In this document: in pieces, positions 9,218-18,059 of the stretch
How the letters are laid out: every line of letters starts with the position of its first letter
Position numbering within the stretch: position 1 is the stretch's first letter
Assembly: GCF_900639985.1 (NCBI RefSeq)
Contig: NZ_CAAAIM010000001.1
Span: forward strand, 62,001 to 126,000
Direction of reading: 5' to 3'
Length of the DNA stretch: 64,000 nucleotides
Source of the DNA: Legionella rowbothamii
GTDB taxonomy: Bacteria > Pseudomonadota > Gammaproteobacteria > Legionellales > Legionellaceae
Translations under genes and position numbers: made by a program
Notes under the pieces: generated by a model
The model's input: the letters and a program-made list of their open reading frames with translations, nothing else
Database searches by the model: none
Told to the model about the DNA's origin: nothing

Positions 9218-10483
9218 TTACCAACCACTCATTTTTTCTTTGATTTTAGCAACAATTAAAGAAGACACTTCCGAAGTATTTAAGCCCCCTATAGTAAAGG
9301 AACCATCAGAATTGCCAACAAATTTAAAAGACATCGTTTTATCCTCTTGATTTTCCCCTAAACTTGACATAACTACAGTCAACCCTTGTATAAAATACTT
9401 GGGAAAATAATCAATATAATATTTTATAGAAGGCATATTAATTAGTTCAGCAAGCTGATTGGCCCCATTACGTTGAACCCATTCAGCTATTTTTTGCAGG
9501 TCATTAGCTGGATTTTTTAGATTAAATTCTTGACTCCACGTCGGCGAATCGGCGATGCCGAGAGACATATAACTTTTACTGCCAAAAGAGGTGCTCCAGC
9601 TTCCATTGTAAGCATCAAGTTGGACGTAGTTATTAATATGCGTGGAAAAAACACTGCTATTAGACAGATAATCAAACGAGCCTTCTATCGTTAAGCCAAT
9701 ACCACTCCATTCAGAAATCGGCGCGGTAAAATCCAAAAATAACTCTATGCCGTAGAATGCTTTTTGGAGCAATTGATCATACGCTGTCTTTTCTTTTAAG
9801 TTTTTATATTCCTCACTCATAGTACGTAGTGCCTTTATGAGCAGATCTACTAAAGAGTTTTGCCCCAGCCCATTGCTATAAATTTTCCAGGTTCCGCTCG
9901 TTAGCTCATTGAGTTGATCTTGTAATTCAAAGTCTAAGCTTTGCTTATTTAGCTCATATGTCATTTTTATTAAGGGGTGAGCATTTTCCTCTAAATCCGT
10001 AGCTATTAATAAATTAACATGGATGTTTCCCTTCGCGATTAGCATTAAGGCTTTGAGCAGATAATGGCCAAAGCTGGCTGATTTTTTAGTATTTTTCTGC
10101 TCAAATACTTTATGAAGAGTTACAGCATGCAAATCTAGGCTCATTTCTCTTCGATTAGCATTAACAACATTTAAGAATTTTAAATCAAAAGAACCTAAAG
10201 AGCGTGTCCATTCGCTACCATTTTTTGTGAGAACTTTGAATTCTACTTCGGGTCCTTGTACTAAAATTTGAGCAATTTCAGAAAATGAAGGCCATGAGCT
10301 CGTAGCTAAAGGATCCAAGATTTGCCCATTATTTAGAGTCATTTCTGCTTGAAGACTTTCGGCTTCAATTTTGACCGTCCGAATTAAATTTTGTTGAGGG
10401 ATAATATTGGCTACATCGAATTCAAGAGTAGTTGCTGAGACGGCATTGGAAATAAACAATAACAGGAAAGAAATTAAACGCAT
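9218..10483 (-). CDS. Unrecognised exported protein, 421 residues
   Basis: The protein begins with a signal peptide (MRLISFLLLFISNAVSATT, probable cleavage after VSA), so it is probably periplasmic or secreted. The mature part has many short amphipathic strands (FEGSFD-like, ESLQAEMTLNNGQIL, GLTIEGSFDYLSNSSVFSTHIN) and one more helical region near residues 180-240. The overall look, a beta-rich exported protein scored on layers of repeated strands, is a little like the YdgA/DUF945 group, but I cannot confirm it. It is a single gene with its own terminator. Confidence 0.75.
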   Translation of the reverse strand: MRLISFLLLFISNAVSATTLEFDVANIIPQQNLIRTVKIEAESLQAEMTLNNGQILDPLATSSWPSFSEIAQILVQGPEVEFKVLTKNGSEWTRSLGSFDLKFLNVVNANRREMSLDLHAVTLHKVFEQKNTKKSASFGHYLLKALMLIAKGNIHVNLLIATDLEENAHPLIKMTYELNKQSLDFELQDQLNELTSGTWKIYSNGLGQNSLVDLLIKALRTMSEEYKNLKEKTAYDQLLQKAFYGIELFLDFTAPISEWSGIGLTIEGSFDYLSNSSVFSTHINNYVQLDAYNGSWSTSFGSKSYMSLGIADSPTWSQEFNLKNPANDLQKIAEWVQRNGANQLAELINMPSIKYYIDYFPKYFIQGLTVVMSSLGENQEDKTMSFKFVGNSDGSFTIGGLNTSEVSSLIVAKIKEKMSGW

Positions 10484-10713
10484 TATAGGACCTCAAAAAT
10501 TTATGATGTTTTCTTCAAAACATTGTCATAAAAGGGTCAAATATGATACATATTACTTTTTTGCGAGTCAATTTTTTCTGTACGGCATCATAATGCACTG
10601 AGATAGTAGAAAATGAGCCTTTTCAAGAAATGGATTTCGTAGCCTGACAATTTGGATTGATGATGAAAGAATACCTTTGCAAGATGCTAAAAGATTAATC
10701 GGTAGTGTTTAAA

Positions 10714-11229
10714 TTACTCGCCGTAAAAAATATTGGTCACCGTTAAATTACGCACACCATCACTAACTCGTAAGGTTATATTATCGCCAACTCTAGCCTT
10801 CAATAATGTTTTCGCCAAAGGGGAAATCCAGCTTATTTTTCCTACGTTAATATCTGCCTCATCTAACCCCACAATTTTGACAGTAAGGGATTCACCACAT
10901 TCATTAGTATATTGGACTGTGGCGCCAAAAAATACTTGAGGAAGGCCTACTTGAAGTTTGGGGTCGACAATTACGGCGCTTTCTAGTTGTTTCGTCAAAT
11001 AGCGAATGCGCCTATCAATTTCGCGTAAGCGCTTTTTTCCATAAATATAATCACCATTTTCCGAGCGATCACCATTACTCGCTGCCCAACTTACTACACC
11101 CACAATTTTAGGTCGTTCATTACTAACTAAATCACGTAATTCAGTTTGCAACATTGAAAAACCAATAGGGGTCATATAATTTTTAATACGCGGTGCGTCA
11201 TTATGTTTTTTAGTGAATTGCTTACTCAC
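10714..11229 (-). CDS. greB: Transcript cleavage factor GreB
   Basis: GreB enters the RNA polymerase secondary channel and stimulates cleavage of backtracked RNA. The protein has the N-terminal coiled coil with the acidic tip GDRSENGDYIYGKKRLREIDRRI, whose conserved Asp and Glu hold the catalytic metal, followed by a C-terminal FKBP-like domain ending WISPLAKTLLKARVGDNI. The KKRLREIDRR pattern favours GreB over GreA. Two in-frame GTG codons compete as starts (11232 and 11229); the second is chosen because AGGAG lies six bases before it rather than three. It is about 12 residues longer at the N-terminus than E. coli GreB. Confidence 0.93.
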   Translation of the reverse strand: MSKQFTKKHNDAPRIKNYMTPIGFSMLQTELRDLVSNERPKIVGVVSWAASNGDRSENGDYIYGKKRLREIDRRIRYLTKQLESAVIVDPKLQVGLPQVFFGATVQYTNECGESLTVKIVGLDEADINVGKISWISPLAKTLLKARVGDNITLRVSDGVRNLTVTNIFYGE

Positions 11230-11377
11230 CACAAGCTCCTATTATGGTAGTCGTTATGACAGGTCGAGTTCATTATATCACTCTTTGTGGCTGGGAACTG
11301 GATTCGGGCTATTATTTTGCTTTGTGCGAAGGCTCTCCTTGTTTTATTACTATAATTCGACTGTCGTTTAAGGAAAG

Positions 11378-11397
11378 CCTGGTTGCGAGCAACCAGG
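11378..11397. repeat. Dispersed palindrome, family A copy (CCTGGTTGC-GA-GCAACCAGG)
   Basis: A perfect 9-bp inverted repeat with a 2-base loop just past the 3' end of suhB. It is preceded by CGTTTAAGGAA, which also precedes the copy at 16574, so the repeated unit is longer than the hairpin itself. It may end suhB transcription. Confidence 0.7.
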
Positions 11398-11426
11398 TTA
11401 CATTATTTTAAGAGTACTAATATGTT

Positions 11427-12215
11427 TTATCGTAAAGTAGGAGAGATTGTTTGTAATAATGCTTTAAAGACTTTAGGTGTTCCTGCTACTACATCGCCAT
11501 GCTTTAAGAAGTCTTCACCGCCTTGAACATCGCTGATTAAACCACCTGCTTCTCTAACTATCAATGAACCTGCGGCAATATCCCAAGGGCGTAAGCCTAA
11601 CTCCCAAAAGCCGTCAATACGGCCACTGGCAACATATGCCAAGTCAAGGGCGGCGGAGCCTGTTCTTCTTATTCCTGCACATTTGCCAAATAGGGCTTCG
11701 AATGCAGGTAAATAGCGCTGGCCTATACTTGCGTCACGAGAAGGGAAGCCGGTTCCTAAAAGTGAGGCACTTAATTGAGTTTGGTTTGATACGCGTATTC
11801 TTCGATCATTTAAGCGTGCTCCACGTCCACGGCTGGCAGCAAAGCATTCATGACGAAGTGGGTCGTAGATAACCCCATGCTCTATCCTTCCTTTAATTCT
11901 TAACGCAATTGAAACAGAAAAAAATGGGAACCCATGCAAGTAATTAGAGGTGCCATCTAAAGGGTCAATGATCCAGACCGCATCCTCATCAGCGCCTTCT
12001 TGCATTCCACTTTCTTCAGCTAGAATTCCATGTTCTGGGTAGGCTTTACGGATGGTGTTGATAATTGCCTGTTCCGCTTTAATATCTACTTCGGTAAAGA
12101 AATCATTAGGCGCTTTCGCGGTAAGTTTGAGATGATCCACTTGCTCCATGTGGCGAATAATAATTTCCCCGGCTTGACGTGCCGCATTCACTGCAATATT
12201 TAAAAGTGGTTCCAT
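11427..12215 (-). CDS. suhB: Inositol-1-monophosphatase family protein SuhB
   Basis: SuhB is a Mg-dependent phosphatase of inositol monophosphates; in Gammaproteobacteria it also binds RNA polymerase in rRNA antitermination. The 262 residues contain the family metal-binding motifs EVDIKAEQAI, LAEESG, the signature WIIDPLDGTSNYLHGFP, and the second signature LRPWDIAAGSLIVREAGG. The length matches E. coli SuhB (267). The ATG at 12215 is the only plausible start. It is divergent from trmJ. Confidence 0.95.
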   Translation of the reverse strand: MEPLLNIAVNAARQAGEIIIRHMEQVDHLKLTAKAPNDFFTEVDIKAEQAIINTIRKAYPEHGILAEESGMQEGADEDAVWIIDPLDGTSNYLHGFPFFSVSIALRIKGRIEHGVIYDPLRHECFAASRGRGARLNDRRIRVSNQTQLSASLLGTGFPSRDASIGQRYLPAFEALFGKCAGIRRTGSAALDLAYVASGRIDGFWELGLRPWDIAAGSLIVREAGGLISDVQGGEDFLKHGDVVAGTPKVFKALLQTISPTLR

Positions 12216-12376
12216 GGATTTCTCGTTGAATTTACAAAACCGGTGATTCTAGCATATTTTTTTTGTACCAAGGTAACTCTTTTCACTTACATGATGCCTT
12301 AATAGGATTCAGCTAGGTGCAAAAGCACTTAAATGATATCATATACGTCTCTTTTGCGTTAAGTTAAATCGTTTTT

Positions 12377-13132
12377 ATGAATTTAAGTTCAATTCGTATT
12401 ATTTTAGTTGGTACATCACATCCAGGTAATATTGGTTCAACTGCTCGAGCTATGAAAACTATGGGACTAAATTCTCTTTACTTGGTTAGTCCTAAGTCTT
12501 TTCCTGACATGAAAGCTCGCGAAATGTCTGCTGGTGCTGATGATCTTTTAGAAGCTGCAGTGGTTACCGAAACCCTCGATGAGGCTTTAATAGGTTGCCA
12601 GTTAATTTTAGCTACCAGTGCAAGACCTCGAGGGCTCTCTTTGCCTGGACTAACTCCGGCTGAAAGTGCTGAGTTGGTGAGCAAGCAAGCGGATAAAACC
12701 CAAATTGCTATTGTATTTGGACGAGAATATGCCGGTCTTACTAACGAAGAACTGCTAAAATGTCATTATCATATACATATTCCAAGTAACCCTGAGTACA
12801 GCTCACTTAATTTATCTCAGGCAGTGCAAATTGTTGCTTATGAATTACGTATGAAACTACTAGCGCCTAAGGCCGAAGTTTCTTTACGAGCTGATGAATA
12901 TGCTACTGCTGAGGAAATTGAACAATTTTATGAGCACTTAAGAGAAGTGTTTATTGAAATTAAGTTTTTAAAGGAAGCAAATCCAAGACGCCTAATGCAG
13001 CGCGTAAGACGCTTGTTTAATAGAGTGAACTTGGAAAAGATGGAAGTTAGTATTTTACGGGGTATGTTAAGCCAGGTTCAAAAATCACTGGAATGGGCTA
13101 GCAAACGAGGTAAGAGTGAAGACGGAAATTAA
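12377..13132 (+). CDS. trmJ: tRNA (cytidine/uridine-32-2'-O)-methyltransferase TrmJ
   Basis: A SPOUT-class methyltransferase that 2'-O-methylates position 32 of several tRNAs. Characteristic segments are [20 protein letters not shown] at the N-terminus, [12 protein letters not shown], the knot motif [17 protein letters not shown], and [23 protein letters not shown]. The length (251) fits the family. It overlaps the cysteine desulfurase gene by 17 bp. trmJ commonly stands just before the isc cluster in Gammaproteobacteria, and that order is kept here without iscR. Confidence 0.95.
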   Translation: MNLSSIRIILVGTSHPGNIGSTARAMKTMGLNSLYLVSPKSFPDMKAREMSAGADDLLEAAVVTETLDEALIGCQLILATSARPRGLSLPGLTPAESAELVSKQADKTQIAIVFGREYAGLTNEELLKCHYHIHIPSNPEYSSLNLSQAVQIVAYELRMKLLAPKAEVSLRADEYATAEEIEQFYEHLREVFIEIKFLKEANPRRLMQRVRRLFNRVNLEKMEVSILRGMLSQVQKSLEWASKRGKSEDGN

Positions 13133-14288
13133 GATTCCTATTTATCTAGATTATATGGCCACAACCCCGGTGGATCCACTGGTGGTTGAGCGCATGCTGC
13201 ATTTTCTAGGCCCTGATGGTGATTTTGGTAATCCTGCTTCTGTTACGCATGACTTTGGTCGTAGAGCTGCTCATGCTGTTGATCATGCGCGTAGCCAGAT
13301 TGCTGAGGTGATTCAGGCTTCTCCTCAAGAGATTATTTTTACTTCTGGGGCCACAGAGGCCGATAATCTAGCGATTATTGGTGCTGCACATTTTTATCAG
13401 AACAAGGGTAAGCATCTGATTACCATGAGCACTGAACATAAAGCAGTGCTGGATAGTTTTCATCGTTTAGAGAAAGATGGTTTTCAAGTCACTTATCTTG
13501 AGCCAGATGCTGATGGTTTGCTGGATTTGCAGCAATTGGAACGAACCTTACAACCCGATACCATTCTGGTGTCGATTATGCATGTGAATAATGAAATTGG
13601 TGTGATTCAAGATATTGCGGCCATTGGCGAGCTATTGAAAGGTAAGGGCATCATTTTTCATGTCGATGCAGCACAAAGCGCAGGGCGCCTTGCTATTGAT
13701 GTGAGTACACTTCCCGTCAATTTAATGTCTTTTTCGGCCCATAAGTGCTACGGACCTAAAGGCATTGGGGCCCTATATGTCCGTCAACGGCCTAGAGTGA
13801 GGTTGCAGCCGCAAACTTTTGGTGGTGGACATGAAAACGGTTTGCGTTCAGGTACATTGGCAACGCATCAAATTGTTGGTATGGGGGAGGCATTTGCCCT
13901 GTCTGAACGTGCACGTGAAGAAGAGCAAGCGCGCCTTTTACATTTTCGCCAACAATTATGGGATGGAATTAAACACTTACCCGGAATTCAGTTCAATGGT
14001 CATGAGCAACAACGTATTGCGGGTAATTTGAACATCAGTTTTAAAGGATTGGATGGTGATTCGTTATTACTCGCTTTGAGTGATTTGGCGGTATCTACTA
14101 CTTCAGCCTGTAGTTCAGCAAGTATCCAGCCTTCTTATGTCTTAAAGGCAATAGGGTTATCTGATGAATTAGCGCAGAGTTCGATTAGATTGTCTTTAGG
14201 GCGTTTTACCCGAGAAGAAGAGGTAGAGCATGCAATCGCGGTGATTAATGCTCAAGTGATCCATTTACATAACATGTCCCCATTATGA
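13116..14288 (+). CDS. iscS: Cysteine desulfurase, IscS-type
   Basis: A PLP enzyme that takes sulfur from cysteine as a persulfide for Fe-S clusters and tRNA thiolation. Visible features are [12 protein letters not shown] at the N-terminus, [12 protein letters not shown], the aspartate motif [10 protein letters not shown], the PLP lysine in [18 protein letters not shown], and the mobile catalytic Cys in [16 protein letters not shown]. It is 390 residues, close to E. coli IscS (404). The GTG start overlaps the end of trmJ and has GAGG five bases upstream. It is followed by an IscU-like and an IscA-like gene; no iscR, hscB, hscA or fdx is beside them. Confidence 0.94.
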   Translation: MKTEIKIPIYLDYMATTPVDPLVVERMLHFLGPDGDFGNPASVTHDFGRRAAHAVDHARSQIAEVIQASPQEIIFTSGATEADNLAIIGAAHFYQNKGKHLITMSTEHKAVLDSFHRLEKDGFQVTYLEPDADGLLDLQQLERTLQPDTILVSIMHVNNEIGVIQDIAAIGELLKGKGIIFHVDAAQSAGRLAIDVSTLPVNLMSFSAHKCYGPKGIGALYVRQRPRVRLQPQTFGGGHENGLRSGTLATHQIVGMGEAFALSERAREEEQARLLHFRQQLWDGIKHLPGIQFNGHEQQRIAGNLNISFKGLDGDSLLLALSDLAVSTTSACSSASIQPSYVLKAIGLSDELAQSSIRLSLGRFTREEEVEHAIAVINAQVIHLHNMSPL

Positions 14289-14677
14289 TGTATAATAAAA
14301 CAGTACTTGATTATTTTTTTTTACCTGAGCATGTAGGTATTATTGATCTAAATAACCATACGGTTGCTGTTAAAAATAATCAAAAAAGCCAAGGAACTAT
14401 TGAGCTCTATATGCAATGTGGACAGGATAGGGTGATTCAGCGTATTTGTTTTAAAACGAATGGGAATCCTTATCTCATTGCTGGCTTAGAGTGGTTATGT
14501 CGGCAGATTGAGGGTAAGCAAATTGATGAATTACCGCCAATTGATTATCAGTTATTGGTGAAGGAGTTGAATATCCCCGTAACTCAATATCCATTGGCTT
14601 TACGAATTTTTAGTGTTTTTAAAGAAACGTTAATTTTAATGAATAACAAGTTGCTTGCGAATGAGCAGCATACCTAG
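14285..14677 (+). CDS. Degenerate IscU-like scaffold protein lacking the cluster cysteines
   Basis: The position after iscS, the length (130) and segments such as [50 protein letters not shown] and [13 protein letters not shown] align with the IscU/NifU-N fold (E. coli YSEKVIDHYENPRNVGSFD..., RFKTYGCGSAIASSS, VKGKSLDEA). All three cluster-binding cysteines of IscU are missing: ACGD becomes SQGT, GCGS becomes NGNP, and the HCS region becomes QYPL. It therefore should not bind a cluster in the classical way. It overlaps iscS by 4 bp, so it is co-translated. It may have become a regulator or adaptor of IscS. Confidence 0.75.
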   Translation: MMYNKTVLDYFFLPEHVGIIDLNNHTVAVKNNQKSQGTIELYMQCGQDRVIQRICFKTNGNPYLIAGLEWLCRQIEGKQIDELPPIDYQLLVKELNIPVTQYPLALRIFSVFKETLILMNNKLLANEQHT

Positions 14678-14688
14678 AGGTATATATA

Positions 14689-15057
14689 ATGAGTGTAGTA
14701 ATGCAACATGCAGTAAATGAGCTGACGCCGGAAATCAGTTTCACTGAATCAGCAGTAAAACACTTAATTTCTTATTTACAAAAAAATACTGGGCATGCGG
14801 GTGTGCGTTTGTCAGTTAAAAAAACTGGGTGTTCGGGTTTTTCTTATGTTGTTGATTATGTCCATGCTCCTGTAGAAGGTGATTTAGTAATGCCTTTGAA
14901 TGAGGGTTATGTGGTTTGCGTGGATAAGGCAAGTTATCCTTTTCTTAGAAATATGAATGTTGATTATGTGAAGCAGGGCTTAAATTATAAATTTATTTTT
15001 AATAATCCAAATCAAACAGGTCAATGTGGTTGTGGAGAGAGCTTTACTGTTGAATAG
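14689..15057 (+). CDS. iscA: A-type Fe-S carrier, IscA/ErpA family
   Basis: A HesB-family protein that binds iron or a [2Fe-2S]/[4Fe-4S] cluster and passes it to client enzymes. The three family cysteines are present: KTGCSGFSYVVDY (first Cys) and GQCGCGESF (the C-terminal CxC pair). The fold motif LRNMNVDYV...GLNYKFIFNNPN is also clear. At 122 residues it carries a short N-terminal extension compared with E. coli IscA (107). It follows the degenerate IscU-like gene by 11 bp. Which of IscA, SufA or ErpA it corresponds to cannot be decided from sequence alone. Confidence 0.9.
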   Translation: MSVVMQHAVNELTPEISFTESAVKHLISYLQKNTGHAGVRLSVKKTGCSGFSYVVDYVHAPVEGDLVMPLNEGYVVCVDKASYPFLRNMNVDYVKQGLNYKFIFNNPNQTGQCGCGESFTVE

Positions 15058-15389
15058 CTCCTCTCGGTATTAATGTCTGATTGAGCCAAAACAGCTGTCA
15101 TTGCGAATCCTGCGTGGTTGAACCTTTGAGTGCTGCTTCGTCACACGCTTTTAAGCAAGGTCACAATTTATTTAATAATAAAATGGTTCCCGGATTGCAC
15201 TGAGTTGCATCTAGGCTGCATTAGATGTGGCTTGGAGTAATATTGGTTCAGTGCGTTTCATATGACTTCAAGTGGTGTTTTTTTAATCTTCGGGTATTAA
15301 TATTAAGATTGAAGTTGAGAATTTTAAATTTTTTTCCTTCGAATTGATCGTCCAATAATTAGCCTACCTTACGAAAATTATTTTTTTTT

Positions 15390-15417
15390 CTTAAGGTTTC
15401 CTTAAGCTTTCCTTAAG
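15390..15417 (+). promoter_or_regulatory. Three CTTAAG hexamers at 11-bp period (PmrA-box-like)
   Basis: CTTAAG occurs at 15390, 15401 and 15412, each separated by five bases. This fits the YTTAAK-N5-YTTAAK direct repeat known as the PmrA box in Salmonella twice over, and Legionella also has a PmrA regulator that recognises TTAA-containing direct repeats. The outer parts also form a 10-bp inverted repeat TTTCTTAAGG / CCTTAAGAAA (15387-15420), so a DNA or RNA hairpin is an alternative reading. Confidence 0.55.
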
Positions 15418-15544
15418 AAAAATAAAAATTATTCATTATTAAACAGACGTTTAGTACAAAAAAAAACCTTTATGAGCATAATAAATAAAATTAAATAGTG
15501 AAATAACCTTGGGATTTGCCGCGTTAAGTGATAAAATTTTTTAT

Positions 15545-15561
15545 CTTAATATTTCCTTAAT
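15545..15561 (+). promoter_or_regulatory. Second PmrA-box-like repeat CTTAAT-N5-CTTAAT
   Basis: Two CTTAAT hexamers, at 15545 and 15556, with a five-base spacer. A TATCAT hexamer follows eight bases later (15569-15574) and could be a -10 element of a PmrA-dependent fis promoter. Binding is inferred from the consensus only. Confidence 0.55.
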
Positions 15562-15584
15562 AAATGAATATCATTAAAACAATG

Positions 15585-15613
15585 TTTACACTCTTTGAGA
15601 TGTTTGATACTAT
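15585..15613 (+). promoter_or_regulatory. Probable sigma-70 promoter of fis
   Basis: TTTACA (15585-15590), a 17-bp spacer, then TACTAT (15608-15613), about 70 bp before the fis ATG. The -35 is good and the -10 moderate. Confidence 0.45.
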
Positions 15614-15684
15614 ATAGACCATGGTGTTCAGTGAGAGAATTTACTGAGCATAATTTATTTGTTAATTTGTACTAGGAGACTTAA

Positions 15685-15966
15685 ATGAGTACAGAAGTTA
15701 TGGTGCAAAGCAGCGAGTCGCTTTCGCATCAAGTTGTTCATGCTGTAAAAAACTATTTAACTACGGTTAATAATAAAGATGCTAACTTAAACCTATATCA
15801 ATTAATTGTTGAAGAAGTTGAAGCGCCTTTATTCAGAACTGTTATGGAATTAACTCGTTACAATCAATCTAAAGCTGCTCGTGTTTTGGGTGTAAGCCGT
15901 GGTACTTTGCGTACTAAGCTAAAGCGTTATTTTGATGATGAGTTCATCGGTACTCGCGATTTCTAA
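15685..15966 (+). CDS. fis: Nucleoid-associated regulator Fis
   Basis: Fis is a small dimeric DNA-bending protein that controls growth-phase genes; Legionella carries several Fis paralogues that take part in regulating effector genes. The 93 residues end in the Fis helix-turn-helix TRYNQSKAARVLGVSRGTLRTKLKRY, and the N-terminal half has the dimerisation helices. E. coli Fis has 98 residues. AGGAG lies eight bases before the ATG. The long AT-rich region upstream with direct repeats suggests complex control. It precedes rnpB on the same strand. Confidence 0.95.
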   Translation: MSTEVMVQSSESLSHQVVHAVKNYLTTVNNKDANLNLYQLIVEEVEAPLFRTVMELTRYNQSKAARVLGVSRGTLRTKLKRYFDDEFIGTRDF

Positions 15967-16065
15967 TTTGATATTGCGTGTGAAGTTATAGTTTTTTGTG
16001 GTTTTTTCGTATAAAGCACGTATTCTGGTGGCCTTTAGCTAAGCACTCTGCTACTATTGGTAACA

Positions 16066-16420
16066 GAGTTGGTTAGACAATCGCTCCTTGCCTCGGTAAG
16101 GGGAGGAAAGTCCGGGCTCCATAGGGTAGAGTGCCAGGTAACGCCTGGGAGGCGTAAGCCTACGGAAAGTGCCACAGAAAATATACCGCCTCTTCGGAGG
16201 TAAGGGTGAAATGGTGCGGTAAGAGCGCACCGCGCGTTTGGCAACAGACGTGGCAGGGAAAACCCCACTCGGAGCAAGACCAAATAGGAATCCATTTGAC
16301 TACAATGTCATGACGTGCGACCCGTACGGGATTCGGGTAGGTTGCTTGAGGCATGCGGTGACGCATGTCCCAGATGAATGATTGTCCAAGACAGAACCCG
16401 GCTTATCGACCGACTCTTTC
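16066..16420 (+). ncRNA. rnpB: RNase P RNA (bacterial type A)
   Basis: The ribozyme that cuts 5' leaders from pre-tRNA. Hallmark blocks are present in order: GAGGAAAGTCCGGGCTCC (CR-I), AGGGTAGAGTGCCAGGTAAC, GGTAAGGGTGAAATGGTGCGGTAAGAGCGCACCGCGC, GGCAGGGAAAACCCC, GGAGCAAGACCAAATAGG, GGTTGCTTGAGG, and AGATGAATGATTGTCC...ACAGAACCCGGCTTATCG (CR-V). The ends pair as P1 (GAGTTGGT with ACCGACTC), which fixes approximate limits. A GC-rich hairpin at 16455-16476 follows. The apparent ORFs antisense to it are artefacts. Confidence 0.97.
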
Positions 16421-16454
16421 TATTTTCGTTCATATAATCATTGTGTTGTTGTTA

Positions 16455-16476
16455 CGTTGGGCTGAAAAGCCCAACG
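16455..16476 (+). terminator. Hairpin downstream of rnpB
   Basis: A perfect 9-bp stem CGTTGGGCT / AGCCCAACG with a GAAA tetraloop, about 35 bp after rnpB. It lacks a T-tract, so termination is probable rather than certain. Confidence 0.6.
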
Positions 16477-16573
16477 GTGAGTTTAGTTAGCCTCTTTAAT
16501 TATATAAGACGTCCAAAAAATATTCGTAAATGCTTATGCTCATTGCAATCTTGTGTGATGCCGTTTAAGGAAT

Positions 16574-16593
16574 CCTGGTTGCGCGCAACCAGG
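16574..16593. repeat. Dispersed palindrome, family A copy (CCTGGTTGC-GC-GCAACCAGG)
   Basis: A perfect 9-bp inverted repeat between rnpB and the convergent gatB. The preceding CGTTTAAGGAA is shared with the copy at 11378. It probably ends the gat operon. Confidence 0.7.
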
Positions 16594-16613
16594 CTATATT
16601 GTTTTTGATGCTC

Positions 16614-18050
16614 TTAGCCAGCCAAATGCTTTTTCAACAGCCTGTTAATTAATTCTGGATTTGCCTGTCCTTTCGTCTGCTTCATTATTTGACCTACAAA
16701 AAAGGCTAGTAGGCGTTCCTTTCCCGCACGATATTCAGCAGTTTGCTCTGGAAATTGCAGGAGTAGGGAAGCAATCATCTCTTCTAAGCCTACGGTATCA
16801 TCAACCTTGTGATAACCTTCTCGCTCAATAAGTGCATCGATGTCTTCTTCCCCCGTCCATAATAATGTAAATAAGGAACGAGCATTTGTTAATGAAATAC
16901 TCTCTTCATGCAGTTTATCTAAAAGCTGTGCCATCGTTTTTGCAGATACTCTAGGGGTTTCAAAGCTTAAGTGCTCATTATTTAATGCGGCTGCATATTG
17001 GCCTTTTAACCAGTTAACAATCACTTTTTCTGTCGCGTGACTCATGGTTTTGATGTCTTTATAGAAGTGATAGATTGCTGGAGCTGAAAGAAGAAAATCA
17101 ATGTCATCTCCCTTTAGATTCGAAATCTCACTTAATTGGGCGCGAATTTTACTTGGTAAGTCAGGTAGTTGCCTTTTTATTTCAGCTATTTGATAACGAG
17201 TGATTTGAATGGGTAATAAATCAGGATCAGGGAAATAACGGTAATCATTTTCATTTTCTTTTTCACGCAATGTATGTGTGCTGTTAGTATCCGGATTATA
17301 TAGACGGGTTTCTTGTATGATTTTTCCGCCGCACTCCAATAAATCTTGATGCCTTAATTCTTCATAAGCTATGGCTTTTTCAATATAACGAAAGGAGTTT
17401 AGATTTTTTAATTCCGTTCGCGTTCCTAACACAGTGGAACCTTTCGGCTTTAACGAAAGATTCACATCGCAGCGAAAAGATCCTTCCTGCATGTTTCCAT
17501 CACAAATTCCTAAAAACTGGACTAATTGATGTAAGGCTCTTAAATAACTAATAGCTTCTTGCGCTGAATACAAACAAGGGGCAGTTACTATTTCCAATAA
17601 AGGGGTGCCTGCGCGGTTTAAATCAATGCCGCTACACCCTTGCTGTACACCATGTAAGGACTTTCCAGCATCTTCTTCTAGATGGGCTCGTACAATTTCT
17701 ATTTCACGTTCACTGCCATCATCCAGAGTAATCTTTAGTACGCCATTGCTTACAATGGGTTTTTGGAATTGGCTGATTTGATATCCTTTCGGTAGATCGG
17801 GATAAAAATAATTTTTACGTTCAAAAATGGATTGATCATTAATATCTGCATGAACAGCCAGGCCGAATTGAATCGCCATAGTCACGGCTTCTTGATTTAA
17901 TACAGGCAAAACGCCAGGGAGGCCTGCGTCAATCAAACAGGTTTGGGTATTGGGTGCCGAACCAAAAGCAGTAGAGGCACCCGAAAAAAGTTTGGATTTT
18001 GTTTTAAGTTGGACATGTACCTCAAGCCCAATTACTGTATCCCATTCCAT
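16614..18050 (-). CDS. gatB: Asp/Glu-tRNA(Asn/Gln) amidotransferase subunit B
   Basis: GatB activates the tRNA-bound Glu or Asp with ATP so that ammonia from GatA converts it to Gln or Asn. The 478 residues show the family start EWDTVIGLEVHVQLKT, the signature DYRYFPDPDLLP, EDAGKSLH, NRAGTPLLEIVT and a C-terminal YqeY-like helical domain (LFTLLWTGEEDIDALIEREGY... FFVGQIMKQTKGQANPE). It is the last gene of gatC-gatA-gatB, 9 bp behind gatA. Confidence 0.97.
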   Translation of the reverse strand: MEWDTVIGLEVHVQLKTKSKLFSGASTAFGSAPNTQTCLIDAGLPGVLPVLNQEAVTMAIQFGLAVHADINDQSIFERKNYFYPDLPKGYQISQFQKPIVSNGVLKITLDDGSEREIEIVRAHLEEDAGKSLHGVQQGCSGIDLNRAGTPLLEIVTAPCLYSAQEAISYLRALHQLVQFLGICDGNMQEGSFRCDVNLSLKPKGSTVLGTRTELKNLNSFRYIEKAIAYEELRHQDLLECGGKIIQETRLYNPDTNSTHTLREKENENDYRYFPDPDLLPIQITRYQIAEIKRQLPDLPSKIRAQLSEISNLKGDDIDFLLSAPAIYHFYKDIKTMSHATEKVIVNWLKGQYAAALNNEHLSFETPRVSAKTMAQLLDKLHEESISLTNARSLFTLLWTGEEDIDALIEREGYHKVDDTVGLEEMIASLLLQFPEQTAEYRAGKERLLAFFVGQIMKQTKGQANPELINRLLKKHLAG

Positions 18051-18059
18051 AATTCACCT

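Larger units (their letters stand above)
15058..15684. other. Long AT-rich regulatory region upstream of fis
   Basis: This 627-bp gap is the longest non-coding stretch of the window. The first part after iscA carries only degraded sequence (CTGTCATTGCGAATCC near 15095 looks like a remnant of an intergenic repeat). From about 15300 it becomes very AT-rich and contains two groups of CTTAAK direct repeats with 11-bp period and a probable promoter near 15585-15613. No ORF is convincing. Confidence 0.75.

Noticed and set aside
15387..15420. Rho-independent terminator after iscA
   Set aside because: The 10-bp inverted repeat lies 330 bp past iscA, is AT-rich with a 14-base loop, and the exact 11-bp hexamer spacing is better explained as a regulator site.
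16035..16366. Two overlapping ORFs on the minus strand
   Set aside because: They lie antisense to RNase P RNA, and their composition follows the conserved RNA blocks.
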